DNA of 64,000 bases from Clostridium cuniculi (GCF_004353185.1 NZ_SMUS01000003.1:1-64000), one strand, 5' to 3'. Shown: positions 21,818-31,448, counted from the first letter of the stretch. The notes: generated by a model not told the origin, from the letters alone. Made by a program: numbers and translations.

Positions 21818-21997
21818 CTAGAAAAATAAGAATAATAATGGCCATATTAGCCAGTTGTTACCAAAGCCGCAGTTTCCAGAACCACAGTTATTAAAGCCAC
21901 AATTTCTACAGCCGCAGTTATTAAAATTACTACAATTATTTCTACCACAATTATTTCTACAACAATTTCTGTTACGATTATTACAAGATCTTCCCAT
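21818..21997 (-). CDS. 59-residue Cys/Asn/Gly-rich protein with hydrophobic tail
   Basis: The gene has a strong ribosome binding site AGGAGG placed eight bases before ATG. The product begins MGRSCNNRNRNCCRNNCGRN and continues with NNC and NCG repeats, giving ten cysteines in the first 43 residues, then ends in WLIWPLLFLFF. The cysteine and asparagine spacing is repetitive. Small proteins of this composition in spore formers are often coat or crust components, or metal binders, but I recognise no named family. A plus-strand reading frame across the same DNA is a shadow: it has no ribosome binding site and is low-complexity Pro/Leu/Gln. Confidence 0.75.
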   Translation of the reverse strand: MGRSCNNRNRNCCRNNCGRNNCSNFNNCGCRNCGFNNCGSGNCGFGNNWLIWPLLFLFF

Positions 21998-22052
21998 AAA
22001 TTTTCCTCCTATGAAATATGAAAACTTAATTCATATTCTGTTAAATTTGTTT

Positions 22053-22066
22053 TATACTATAGTATA
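22053..22066. promoter_or_regulatory. Perfect palindrome upstream of the Cys-rich gene
   Basis: TATACTATAGTATA is a perfect 14-base palindrome about 56 bases before the minus-strand start, in the place expected for a promoter or operator. It also contains TATACT on both strands. Confidence 0.3.
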
Positions 22067-22250
22067 CTCAACATAAAAAATATAGTGCATATTATTTATG
22101 GAAATTTTAGTATAATTACAATATTTTAAAAAATAGTTTTGATATAATAAATGTAAATATTAGATAAAAGCCTTAATATAGGGGATGTATACTCACATAA
22201 TAATACAGATTTAATATATTAATAACGAAGTATTAAATTAAGGTGGTAAA

Positions 22251-24050
22251 ATGAGTTTTGGAAAATTAGAATTTATTTTATATGTGGGGGAAGAGGCGTT
22301 ACCAGTTACTGATGCTGAAATAATTATTTTGAATACAGATACGGCAGATATTTTTAGTAATAAGGTTTTAAAGGTAGATAGTAATGGTAAAAGTAAACCT
22401 GTGAGTTTATATACCTATGAGAGATATTTATCAGAAGAACCTGATGCATCTATCAAGCCATATAAAACTTATGATGCTATTATTATTAGTAATACACTAC
22501 AAAATAAATATATAAAAAATATCCCTATTTTTGCTGGTATAACATCTATTCAAAAAGTTCAGATGACTCCAAAAGCAAGGGGATTAAATGCAATTGATAT
22601 TATAGATATACCACCAAATGGGTTAATTGCAAGTGAAGAAGTAATAGCTGAAGAAAAAATAGGGGTTAAAAATATTGCAATGGAAGCTAGTAATGAAAAA
22701 GGTGCAAAAATACTAAAGGAAGTTGTTATACCTGAATATATAACTGTTCATTTAGGTTCTCCAAATTCAAGTGCACAAAATGTGACTGTATTATTTACTG
22801 ATTATTTAAAAAATGTTGCATCAAGTGAAATATATCCAACATGGCCAAGAGCGGCATTAGAAAGTAACATTTATGCTCAAATTTCATTTACTTTAAATAG
22901 AATATACACTGAATGGTATAGAAGTAGAGGATATGATTTTGATATTACAAATTCAACAGCTTATGACCATTATTTTGTAAATGGAAGAAATATTTATGAT
23001 ACTATAAGTGAAGTTGTAGATGATATATTCAACGAATATATATCTAGAATTCAATTTAAAGAACCATTATTGGCTCAATATTGTAATGGGACAACTGTTA
23101 CTTGTGATGGATTATCTCAATGGGGAACAGTAAGTTATGCAGATCAAGGATATGATGCATTTAAAATATTACAGGTGTATTATGGTAATAATATTGAATT
23201 AAGAACAGCTAATTATGAATATGGCACCATACAATCCTATCCTGGTAAGGCACTAAGAGTAGGTGATAGTGGTGAGGATGTTAAAACAATTCAAATGCAA
23301 CTAAATAGAATAAGAAAAAATTATCCTGAAATTCCTGAAATAACAAATGTAAATGGAGAGTTTAATGAGGCAACTAAAAATGCTGTAAAAACCTTTCAAA
23401 AGATTTTTAATTTAACTCAAGATGGAATAGTAGGAAAACAAACATGGTATAAGATATCACAAATTTATGTAGGTGTAAAAAAACTAGCAGAACTTAATTC
23501 AGAGGGAGAAAAGTTACCTTTACCTGAAACTGCGCCAACAGAAACAATAAGATTAGGTGCTGAAGGAGAAAACGTAAAGATTGCACAATACTTATTAGCT
23601 GTTATAGGAGCTTTTTATGATGAAATATTACCGGTAAAAATTACTGGAAAATATGATAATGAAACAGAGGAGTCAGTAAGATCATTCCAAAGGCAATTTA
23701 ATTTAACTGTGGATGGGATTATTGGACCTAAAACATGGAGTAAGCTGATAGAAGTTTATAAAACTTTAGAACCTTATATACTAGATTCTTCAGGGAAATT
23801 AATTAAATATCCAGGGTATGTGCTAAAGAAGGGAAAGAAGGGTGAATCAGTAAGGCTTATTCAAACTTGGTTAGATGCAATTAATTCAAAATATCCATTT
23901 ATTCCAGCAGTTACTGTTGATGGAATATTTGGAGATAGAACTAGAGAAGCTGTAATGATATTTCAAAGATGGGCAGGGTTAGTAGATGATGGGATAGTAG
24001 GAAAATTAACTTGGGATAAATTGTATGAAGTCTATAGAAGCGTGGTTTAA
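22251..24050 (+). CDS. SleC-like spore cortex-lytic enzyme with three PG-binding domains
   Basis: The 599-residue protein has an N-terminal region like the SleC pro-region (1-140) and a SpoIID-like lytic domain (about 155-325) with RAALESNIYAQISFTLNRI and CDGLSQWGTV. Three tandem peptidoglycan-binding type-1 domains follow at about 335-405, 430-505 and 525-597, each with a TFQKIFNLTQDGIVG-like helix and turn. Clostridial SleC degrades spore cortex during germination and is made as a proenzyme during sporulation. C. perfringens SleC is about 440 residues, so this is a longer relative. No signal peptide is visible, as expected for a protein made in the mother cell. A strong terminator follows. 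Confidence 0.85.
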   Translation: MSFGKLEFILYVGEEALPVTDAEIIILNTDTADIFSNKVLKVDSNGKSKPVSLYTYERYLSEEPDASIKPYKTYDAIIISNTLQNKYIKNIPIFAGITSIQKVQMTPKARGLNAIDIIDIPPNGLIASEEVIAEEKIGVKNIAMEASNEKGAKILKEVVIPEYITVHLGSPNSSAQNVTVLFTDYLKNVASSEIYPTWPRAALESNIYAQISFTLNRIYTEWYRSRGYDFDITNSTAYDHYFVNGRNIYDTISEVVDDIFNEYISRIQFKEPLLAQYCNGTTVTCDGLSQWGTVSYADQGYDAFKILQVYYGNNIELRTANYEYGTIQSYPGKALRVGDSGEDVKTIQMQLNRIRKNYPEIPEITNVNGEFNEATKNAVKTFQKIFNLTQDGIVGKQTWYKISQIYVGVKKLAELNSEGEKLPLPETAPTETIRLGAEGENVKIAQYLLAVIGAFYDEILPVKITGKYDNETEESVRSFQRQFNLTVDGIIGPKTWSKLIEVYKTLEPYILDSSGKLIKYPGYVLKKGKKGESVRLIQTWLDAINSKYPFIPAVTVDGIFGDRTREAVMIFQRWAGLVDDGIVGKLTWDKLYEVYRSVV

Positions 24051-24054
24051 ATAA

Positions 24055-24101
24055 AAACTCTCTACGTATTGATTAAGTTACAATACATAGAGAGTTTTTT
24101 T
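24055..24101 (+). terminator. Terminator after the SleC-like gene
   Basis: AAACTCTCTACGTATTG and CAATACATAGAGAGTTT pair with one mismatch, and a T-run follows. Confidence 0.92.
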
Positions 24102-24206
24102 GTTTTTACATAAGAGTTAAAATCTATAACAGTTGAATAAGAAATTGAGTATAATTATTGAATTTAATCTCTTATTTTTCGTATTTGAAAGAAGTTAAGT
24201 TAAATA

Positions 24207-24259
24207 TTACGAAAAATAATAACAAAAACATTGACAATATTCGTAACGGGGAATAGAAT
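24207..24259 (+). promoter_or_regulatory. Promoter of the pot-ade operon with flanking inverted repeat
   Basis: The -35 TTGACA (24231-24236) and -10 TAGAAT (24254-24259) are 17 bases apart. TTACGAA (24207-24213) and TTCGTAA (24240-24246) are inverted repeats on each side of the -35, a possible operator. I find no purine riboswitch in this leader. Confidence 0.65.
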
Positions 24260-24326
24260 AAAAGTGAAATATAAAGAATAAAGTTAAAATAAGTCGAACA
24301 TAAATTATTTAAGATGGAGGAAAAGT

Positions 24327-25157
24327 ATGAAAAGAAAAGGACGTTATTTACTATTTATTCCCTGTATAGTATTGGTAGCTTATTTTATGATAGTTCCATT
24401 AGTAGAGATAATAATTCCTACCTTTACAAACACAAAAGATGGGATGTTTAGTGCATATAAGGAATTTTTTACAGACTCATATATGATGTCTATATTTTTG
24501 AGAACAATCAAAATATCAGTAATATCATCAGTAATCTGTATGATTATAGGGGTGCCAGTATCTTACTATATATCAAGGGTATCTAAAAAAATAAGAGGAT
24601 TATTTATTGCATTAACAGTGTTTCCTATATTAACAAATTCAGTTGTGCGTTCATTTGCTTGGATGAGTATATTAGGAAAAAATGGAATAATAAATAATTT
24701 ACTTATGAAATTAAATATAATAAATGAACCATTATCTCTTTTATACACAGAAGGAGCAATTATAGTTGGTACTGTATATATATTCTTACCTTTAATGATT
24801 ATTTCATTAGTAGGTGTTATGGAAAATATAGATAATGATTTATTAGAGGCAGCAGAAAGCCTAGGAGCAAATAAATTAAAGTCATTCTTTAAGGTTGTGT
24901 TTCCTTTAAGTTTACCAGGATTAATAGTTGGAACGGTTTTAGTATTTACAGGTTCTTTAACTGCATACACAACTCCACAATTATTAGGAGGAAATAAAAA
25001 TACAGTTTTAGCAACATTAATATATCAAAAAACTATGACATTAGGAGATTGGCAAGGTGCTGCAGTAGTAGCAACTATAATGATTATAGTAACTTTAATA
25101 GTGATAAAAGGAATCAATTTCCTAGCATCAAGATTAGATAAGAGAGGTGTTTCATAA
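24327..25157 (+). CDS. potB: ABC permease PotB-like
   Basis: The 276-residue membrane protein has six predicted segments and the EAAxxLG loop (EAAESLGANKLKSFFKVVFPL) that docks on the ATPase. It belongs to the CysTW/PotB permease group. It is first of four tightly packed transporter genes; the next gene starts just after its stop. By family the substrate would be spermidine/putrescine, but the two purine deaminases downstream leave a purine-related solute possible. Confidence 0.88.
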   Translation: MKRKGRYLLFIPCIVLVAYFMIVPLVEIIIPTFTNTKDGMFSAYKEFFTDSYMMSIFLRTIKISVISSVICMIIGVPVSYYISRVSKKIRGLFIALTVFPILTNSVVRSFAWMSILGKNGIINNLLMKLNIINEPLSLLYTEGAIIVGTVYIFLPLMIISLVGVMENIDNDLLEAAESLGANKLKSFFKVVFPLSLPGLIVGTVLVFTGSLTAYTTPQLLGGNKNTVLATLIYQKTMTLGDWQGAAVVATIMIIVTLIVIKGINFLASRLDKRGVS

Positions 25158-25158
25158 G

Positions 25159-25941
25159 ATGAAAAAAAATAAAGTTTTAACAGTGTTTGTTATATTGACA
25201 TATATATTCTTATTTGCACCATTAGTTATTATTGCAATGACAAGTATAGGAACAGAAAATTATATAGCATTTCCACCAAAAGGATTTTCTTTAAAGTGGT
25301 TTATTACAGTTTTTGAATCACAATCATTTATAAAGAGTATGGGGACAAGCTTTATAATATCTGGAATAGCTACATTAGCAGCATTAATAATAGGTATGCC
25401 AGCAGCCTATGGATTAAGTAGATTTAACTTTAAAGGAAAAGCTCTTGTTAAAAGCTTCTTCTTTTCACCATTAATAGTACCTGGAATAGTAGTAGGTTTT
25501 TCGCTTTTCCAATTCTTATTAGTAAAATTAAGTCTTTCAGTATATATGAGTTTATTTATTGGACATACAGTAGTAATTATTCCTTACATTATAAGAGTTG
25601 TAGGATCGAGTTTAGAAGGGTTTGATTATTCTATAGAAGAAGCAGCTATGAGTTTAGGATGTAAAAAGTCATTAACATTCTTTAAGGTAGTATTACCTAA
25701 CATAACATCAGGTGTAATGGCAGCTTTTATGTTAGCATTTATAAATTCATTTAATAATGTTCCAGTATCTATGTTCTTAACTGGACCAGGGGTAAGTACA
25801 TTACCTATAACAATGATGAATTATGTTGAATATAATTATGACCCAACAGTATCAGCATTGTCAGTAATATTAATGATATTAACTATTGGAATTATGTACA
25901 TATTAGAAAAAACATTAGGTCTTAATAATTTTGCAGGATAA
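25159..25941 (+). CDS. potC: ABC permease PotC-like
   Basis: The 260-residue protein is the partner permease, with six membrane segments and the docking loop EEAAMSLGCKKSLTFFKVV. The ATG at 25159 follows GAGAGGTG; an in-frame GTG twelve bases earlier lies inside that ribosome binding site. It starts one base after the potB stop, so translation is coupled. Confidence 0.9.
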   Translation: MKKNKVLTVFVILTYIFLFAPLVIIAMTSIGTENYIAFPPKGFSLKWFITVFESQSFIKSMGTSFIISGIATLAALIIGMPAAYGLSRFNFKGKALVKSFFFSPLIVPGIVVGFSLFQFLLVKLSLSVYMSLFIGHTVVIIPYIIRVVGSSLEGFDYSIEEAAMSLGCKKSLTFFKVVLPNITSGVMAAFMLAFINSFNNVPVSMFLTGPGVSTLPITMMNYVEYNYDPTVSALSVILMILTIGIMYILEKTLGLNNFAG

Positions 25942-25977
25942 AGTTAGAACTAAATAATTAGTTGGAGGACAATAAAG

Positions 25978-27009
25978 ATGGATTTAATAAATTTACAAAA
26001 TATAAATGTTTCATATGATAAGAAAAATAATATATTAGAAAATTTAAATTTAAAGGTTAAAAAAGGAGAGTTAGTTTCTCTACTTGGACCAAGTGGTTGT
26101 GGAAAAACTACTACTTTAAGAGTTGTAGCAGGGTTTATAGAGCCAACAGCAGGTAAATTTTTATTAGGTGATAAAGATTATACCAAAATACCTGTACATA
26201 ATAGAAATTTTGGATTAGTGTTTCAAAGTTATGCCTTATTCCCGCACTTAACTGTAGAAGAAAATGTGGCCTTTGGATTAAAGATGAAAAAGATGCCTAA
26301 AGAAGAGATAAAAACAAAAGTAGCAGAAATATTAGAAACGGTTGATATGAGTCATTTAGCTAAGAGATATCCTAAGGAGTTATCTGGTGGACAAAGACAA
26401 AGAGTAGCTATAGCAAGAGCTTTAGTTATTGAACCAAGCCTTTTACTTTTAGATGAGCCATTAAGTAATCTTGATGCTAAATTAAGATTAAAAATGAGAG
26501 TTGAAATAAGAAAGCTTCAACAAAAACTAGGAATAACAACATTATTTGTTACTCACGATCAAGAAGAATGTTTTTCAATTTCTGATAGAGTAGCGGTACT
26601 TAATAAAGGAGTGATAGAGCAATTTGATACTCCAGAAAATATATACTCAAATCCAGCAACAGAGTTTGTTGCAAGATTTGTAGGATTTGAAAATTTCTTT
26701 GAATTAAATAAGATATCTGAAGATACTTATGAAAATGAAGGTGGAATTAAATTAAAGGTTACAAGAGCAAAGGAAAATTCTAAGGCAAAAGGAACTATAA
26801 GACCAGATGATATAAAGATAGTTGAAGATGATTTGGAAAATACAGTAGAAGGTACTATAGAGATAAGAACTTTCTTAGGGAAAGCTTATCAATATGATGT
26901 GAAAACAGCTATGGGTAACATTATTGTAAATAGTGAAAATAATGTTGTATATGAGAAAGGTGAGAAAATAAAACTTCAATTACCATCAAATAAAATTGTA
27001 ATATTATAA
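25978..27009 (+). CDS. potA: ABC ATPase PotA-like
   Basis: The 343-residue ATPase has Walker A GPSGCGKTT, signature LSGGQRQR, Walker B LLLLDEP and the switch His in FVTHDQEE. A C-terminal TOBE regulatory domain (about 260-343) follows, as in PotA. GGAGGAC precedes the ATG. The cytosolic subunit energises the PotB-PotC pair. Confidence 0.93.
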   Translation: MDLINLQNINVSYDKKNNILENLNLKVKKGELVSLLGPSGCGKTTTLRVVAGFIEPTAGKFLLGDKDYTKIPVHNRNFGLVFQSYALFPHLTVEENVAFGLKMKKMPKEEIKTKVAEILETVDMSHLAKRYPKELSGGQRQRVAIARALVIEPSLLLLDEPLSNLDAKLRLKMRVEIRKLQQKLGITTLFVTHDQEECFSISDRVAVLNKGVIEQFDTPENIYSNPATEFVARFVGFENFFELNKISEDTYENEGGIKLKVTRAKENSKAKGTIRPDDIKIVEDDLENTVEGTIEIRTFLGKAYQYDVKTAMGNIIVNSENNVVYEKGEKIKLQLPSNKIVIL

Positions 27010-27035
27010 AAATATTTATATTAAGGAGTTTACTT

Positions 27036-28082
27036 ATGAAAAAGAGAATTTTATCAGTATTATTAGCAGGAGTTCTATCTGCAACAGCATTAGTAGGATG
27101 TGGAAGTGCAGAAGGAGAATCATCAAATAAAAAACTTGTAATTTCAACTTGGGGATTAAATGAAGATGTTTTAAAAGAGACAGTATTTGAACCTTTTGAA
27201 GAAGAATATGGAGTAGAAATTGTTTTAGAAGTGGGAAATAACTCTGAGAGATTAACTAAAATGAAAAACAATCCAAACTCTCAAATAGATATAACTTATT
27301 TAGCAGAATCTTTTGCAGAACAAGGAATAGAGGCTGGAATATTTGAAGAGTTAGATTATTCAAAGATTCCTAATGCTGAAAAGCTTAATAGTAAAGCGCA
27401 AACTACTGTAGAAAGAGGATTTGGTCCAGCTTATACATTAAATAGTATTGGAATAGTTGTAGATCCATCTGCAGGAATAGAGATTAATTCATGGGAAGAT
27501 TTATGGAAGCCTGAATTAGCTAATAAAATAGCTATTCCAGATATAACAACTACTAATGGACCTGCAATAGTTGAAATAGCAGCAGAAAAAGCTGGTGTTG
27601 ATGTACAAACAGACAATGGAGAAGCTGCATTTAAAGAATTAGAAGCTTTGAAACCTAATATTGTTAAAACTTATAGCAAGTCTTCAGATTTAGCAAATAT
27701 GTTTGCAAGTGGTGAAATAGTGGCAGCAATAGCAGCAGATTTCGCTTATGGAAATATTGCAAAAGCAAAACCAGAAGTAACTTATGTAGTGCCAGAATCA
27801 GGAACTTACTTAAACTTTAATACAATTAATATAAACAAAAATTCAAAAAACAAAGAGTTAGCTTATGAATTTATTAACTATGCATTAAGTGAAGAAGTTC
27901 AAGAAAGAACTGCTAAGGCTTTAAGTGAATCACCAGTTAATACTGACGTTGAATTAACAGAGGAAGAAGCTACAAATTTAACATATGGTTCAGTAGTTGA
28001 TAATGCTAAAATAATTGATTTTAAATTTGTTAATACATTAATGGATGAATGGGTTAATACTTGGAACAGAATAATGAACTAG
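27036..28082 (+). CDS. potD: Substrate-binding lipoprotein PotD-like
   Basis: The 348-residue protein begins with a lipoprotein signal ending in LVGC (lipidated Cys22) and continues with an extracellular solute-binding domain. LVISTWGLNED at the start of the mature part is typical of the PotD/Fe3+-binding family fold. It is last of the transporter genes, only four bases before adenine deaminase. The binding site cannot be assigned to polyamines by eye; classical PotD acidic and aromatic ligands were not checked by alignment. Confidence 0.85.
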   Translation: MKKRILSVLLAGVLSATALVGCGSAEGESSNKKLVISTWGLNEDVLKETVFEPFEEEYGVEIVLEVGNNSERLTKMKNNPNSQIDITYLAESFAEQGIEAGIFEELDYSKIPNAEKLNSKAQTTVERGFGPAYTLNSIGIVVDPSAGIEINSWEDLWKPELANKIAIPDITTTNGPAIVEIAAEKAGVDVQTDNGEAAFKELEALKPNIVKTYSKSSDLANMFASGEIVAAIAADFAYGNIAKAKPEVTYVVPESGTYLNFNTININKNSKNKELAYEFINYALSEEVQERTAKALSESPVNTDVELTEEEATNLTYGSVVDNAKIIDFKFVNTLMDEWVNTWNRIMN

Positions 28083-28086
28083 TATT

Positions 28087-29805
28087 ATGGGTATAAAAAT
28101 GGAAGTACAATTAATTATTAAAAACTTAAAAGTATATAACAGTTATTTTAAAAAGTTTATACAAGGTGACGTTGTAATAAATGATGGGAAATTTATTCAT
28201 ATAGGAAATAATTATGAGGATAGATTAAGCTCTAAAAATATTATAGACGGAAATAATAAGTACATGATTCCAGGATTAATAGATATACACATGCATATAG
28301 AAAGCTCAATGACAATACCAAGTGAGTTTTCTAAAGCAGCAATAAAACAGGGGGTCACTACAGTTGTAGCTGACCCTCATGAAATTGCAAATGTTTTTGG
28401 GATTGAAGGAATAAAGGAATTTATTAAGTCTAAAGAAAAGCTTGATATTTTTTATGGTATACCAAGTTCTGTACCTTCAACTAGTAATCATTTAGAGACT
28501 ACTGGAGGAGAAATAACTGTTAATGAAGTAAAAGAATTATTATCTTATGAAAATATACTTTGTCTTGGGGAAGTAATGAACTTTAAAGACTTAATAGAAG
28601 ATGAAAATTCAGCTATAAATAATATTATTAATGTTAGTAAAGATAAGAAAATTCCATTAGAAGGGCATTGCCCTAAAATAGATGGAGTTGACTTATCATT
28701 TTATATTTACAGAGGTGTTGATGGAGATCATACACAACAGTCAGTAGCCTCTCTTGAAGAAAAAATCAAAAATGGCATGTTTATTGAAATGCAACATAAA
28801 TCAATGACTATAGAAAATATTAAATTTTTAGTAGAAAATAATTTATATGAACATTTTGCTTTAGCTACAGATGATGTTATGGCTGATAAATTAACTAAAG
28901 GACACCTTAATGAATTAGTAAAAGAAGCTGTAAATTTAGGTATGTCTATAGAAAATGCAATATATGTAGCTACTTATACTCCGGCTAAAAGAATGAGGCT
29001 TTTTGATAGAGGAACAATAGCTCCAGGAAAAATAGCAGATTTTATTTTACTTGATGATATAAAAAACTTTGATATTTATGAAGTGTATAAAAATGGAGAA
29101 GTTGTATTTAATAGATGTAACGGCTTAAAAGAAAAGTATTTTATGAAAAAAAGTAATTTTCATAAGAAATTTTATAATAGCATAAAGTTAAATCAAATTA
29201 CTAATGAAAATTTATTAGTTAGGGTACCACAAAAATATAATAATAAAGTTACTTGTAGAACTATGAATATTATGAAGAATACTACATTTACGGAAGAAGG
29301 GGAAGTTTCTTTGGATGTAGAAAATAACCTTTTAAAATGGGAAAATAGTAACTGTGCTTTAATTGCTGTTTTTGAGAGATACGGAAAAAATAATAATGTA
29401 GCTTTTGGATTAGTACAAGGAGAGATTATTAAAGAAGGAGCAGTAGCTACAACTTGGGCTCATGATAATCATAATGTTATGGTTATGGGAAGAAATGTTG
29501 AAGATATGGTTTTAGCTGTTAATAAATTAATAGACTTTAATGGAGGATATATTGTTGTAAAGGATAATAATGTATTAGCAAAATTAGAGTTACCTATAGG
29601 TGGAATAGTTAGTGATGAACCAATTGAAGTTGTAGGAGAAAAATTAGGTAAAGTTAGAAGTGCTATGAAGGAATTAGGTTATAATCATATGAATGAAATA
29701 ATGTCATTTAGCACCTTATCTTTACCAGTAAGTCCAGCTATAAAAATTACGGATAAAGGGCTTATTGATGTTAAAAAGTGTAAAGTGGTATCACTATTTA
29801 AATAA
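28087..29805 (+). CDS. ade: Adenine deaminase
   Basis: The enzyme deaminates adenine to hypoxanthine for purine salvage. The 572-residue protein has the amidohydrolase metal site GLIDIHMHIESSM and the adenine-deaminase C-terminal domain with TTWAHDNHNVMVMG. Length matches the bacterial Ade family. The start at 28087 is four bases after the potD stop with only a weak ribosome binding site; an in-frame ATG at 28099 is an alternative. Translational coupling to potD is likely. Confidence 0.93.
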   Translation: MGIKMEVQLIIKNLKVYNSYFKKFIQGDVVINDGKFIHIGNNYEDRLSSKNIIDGNNKYMIPGLIDIHMHIESSMTIPSEFSKAAIKQGVTTVVADPHEIANVFGIEGIKEFIKSKEKLDIFYGIPSSVPSTSNHLETTGGEITVNEVKELLSYENILCLGEVMNFKDLIEDENSAINNIINVSKDKKIPLEGHCPKIDGVDLSFYIYRGVDGDHTQQSVASLEEKIKNGMFIEMQHKSMTIENIKFLVENNLYEHFALATDDVMADKLTKGHLNELVKEAVNLGMSIENAIYVATYTPAKRMRLFDRGTIAPGKIADFILLDDIKNFDIYEVYKNGEVVFNRCNGLKEKYFMKKSNFHKKFYNSIKLNQITNENLLVRVPQKYNNKVTCRTMNIMKNTTFTEEGEVSLDVENNLLKWENSNCALIAVFERYGKNNNVAFGLVQGEIIKEGAVATTWAHDNHNVMVMGRNVEDMVLAVNKLIDFNGGYIVVKDNNVLAKLELPIGGIVSDEPIEVVGEKLGKVRSAMKELGYNHMNEIMSFSTLSLPVSPAIKITDKGLIDVKKCKVVSLFK

Positions 29806-29812
29806 GTAGAAG

Positions 29813-29838
29813 AGACTATGTATGTGCATAGTCTTTTA
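29813..29838 (+). terminator. Hairpin between ade and the next deaminase
   Basis: AGACTATG and CATAGTCT pair and TTTA follows. It is a weak terminator that may reduce, not stop, transcription into the downstream gene. Confidence 0.5.
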
Positions 29839-29859
29839 CTGCAGGTTGGAGGATTTAAA

Positions 29860-31194
29860 ATGAAAAAAAAGATTACTATAGTTGAAAATACTACAGTTAT
29901 TACTATGAATGAAAATAGAGATATCATAGAAAATGGAGTAGTAGTGTTTGAAGAAAACAAAATAATTTATGTTGGTGATAATAAGGGAAAAGAAAATTTT
30001 ATAAATAAAGATAATTATGAAGTTGAGATTATAGATGGTGAAGAAGGAATATTAATGCCTGGAATGATAAATTGTCATACTCATGCATCAATGGTTCCCT
30101 TTAGAAGTTTAGCTGATGATTATAAAGATAGATTAAAGAGATATTTATTTCCTTTAGAGCAAAAATTAGTAGATGAAAATTTAACTTATATTGGAGCTAA
30201 ATATGCTATAGCAGAAATGCTATTAGGTGGTGTAACTACTTTTTGTGACATGTATTATTTTGAAGATGAAGTTGCTAAGGCTTCTAAAGAGCTTAATATG
30301 AGAGGAGTATTATGTGAAACAATAGTGAATTTTTCAGCTCCCGATGCTAAGGAGCCTTTTGGAGGATTAGATTATTCAAGAAAGTTTATTGAAAAGTGGA
30401 AAAATGATAGTCTTATAATTCCTGGAATAGCACCGCATGCACCTTATACTAATAGTGATGAATCATTAAAAGAGGCTTATGAAATAAGTAAAAAATATAA
30501 TGTTCCAATGACAATGCATGTTGCTGAAATGGACTATGAGTTTAAAGAATGTATAGAAAAACATGGCATGACACCTGTTCAATATTTAAATAAGTTGGGT
30601 ATACTAGACTCTAATTTTATATCAGCTCATACAGTATTAGTAAATGATGAGGATATAAAAATATTAAAAGATAAAGGGGTAGGGGTATCTCATAATATAG
30701 GAGCTAATGCAAAAGGAGCAAAAGGGGTTGCACCTATAATTAAGATGAAAGAAGAAGGAATTAATATAGGTCTTGGTACTGATGGACCTATGAGTGGAAA
30801 TACTTTAGATGTAATTGGACAAATGGTTCAAGTAGGAAAGATTCATAAATTATTTAATAATGATAGAACAATATTACCATCAATAGAGTTAGTTGAGATG
30901 GCAACTATAGGTGGAGCAAAAGTATTAGGATTAGATAAGGAAGTAGGATCAATTGAAGTTGGAAAGAAAGCAGATTTGGCTTTAATAGAAACTAAATCTG
31001 TGAATATGCAACCGATATATGATTATTATGCAGCGATAGTTTATTCTGCAAATGCTAGTAATATTGATACCGTAATTGTTGATGGAAAGGTAGTTGTTAA
31101 AAATAAAAAATTAATAAGCGGTGACTTTACTGAAATTAGAAATAATTTATTGGGATTAAAAGATAAGATAAATAAGATTGCAAAAGAACTATAA
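29860..31194 (+). CDS. mtaD: MTA/SAH deaminase-like amidohydrolase
   Basis: The 444-residue amidohydrolase has the metal motif INCHTHASM, HVAE, SAHTVL and GTDGPMSGN, the pattern of the MtaD/SsnA/TrzN group. Members deaminate 5'-methylthioadenosine and S-adenosylhomocysteine, but some act on other aminated heterocycles. GGAGG before the ATG at 29860 sets the start; an in-frame ATG 42 bases upstream has none and lies in the hairpin. Its place after adenine deaminase suggests a shared role in recovering adenine-type compounds. Confidence 0.82.
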   Translation: MKKKITIVENTTVITMNENRDIIENGVVVFEENKIIYVGDNKGKENFINKDNYEVEIIDGEEGILMPGMINCHTHASMVPFRSLADDYKDRLKRYLFPLEQKLVDENLTYIGAKYAIAEMLLGGVTTFCDMYYFEDEVAKASKELNMRGVLCETIVNFSAPDAKEPFGGLDYSRKFIEKWKNDSLIIPGIAPHAPYTNSDESLKEAYEISKKYNVPMTMHVAEMDYEFKECIEKHGMTPVQYLNKLGILDSNFISAHTVLVNDEDIKILKDKGVGVSHNIGANAKGAKGVAPIIKMKEEGINIGLGTDGPMSGNTLDVIGQMVQVGKIHKLFNNDRTILPSIELVEMATIGGAKVLGLDKEVGSIEVGKKADLALIETKSVNMQPIYDYYAAIVYSANASNIDTVIVDGKVVVKNKKLISGDFTEIRNNLLGLKDKINKIAKEL

Positions 31195-31226
31195 TTTTAT
31201 AAAATAATTTAATAATGAAGTTATAA

Positions 31227-31266
31227 AATGCCTATCAAGTACTATAGTGTTTTGATAGGTATTTTA
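31227..31266 (+). terminator. Terminator of the pot-ade operon
   Basis: AATGCCTATCAA and TTGATAGGTATT pair around a 13-nt loop and TTTAAT follows. Confidence 0.8.
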
Positions 31267-31448
31267 ATATTTATAAATATAATAAAAAAGAATAAGCATA
31301 AGAGGTTATTATAGATATAATTAAAAAAAATAATAAATCCTACTATATTTATCTACTTTAAAAATTTTAAAAAAGTATTATAATAAATATAGGTAATAAT
31401 TATTATTAAATAAAAATTAAAATTAATAATAGAGATAGAGGAAATTTT

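Noticed and set aside
21855..22076. Plus-strand 73-residue Pro/Leu/Gln-rich reading frame
   Set aside because: It has no ribosome binding site, is low complexity, and lies opposite the well-supported 59-residue Cys-rich gene on the minus strand.
22191..22210. Sporulation sigma factor promoter before the SleC-like gene
   Set aside because: CATAATAAT resembles a SigE/SigG -10, but I could not find a convincing -35 at the right spacing.
24101..24326. Purine riboswitch before the importer-adenine deaminase operon
   Set aside because: None of the conserved loop or junction bases are visible; only a promoter and an inverted repeat can be supported.
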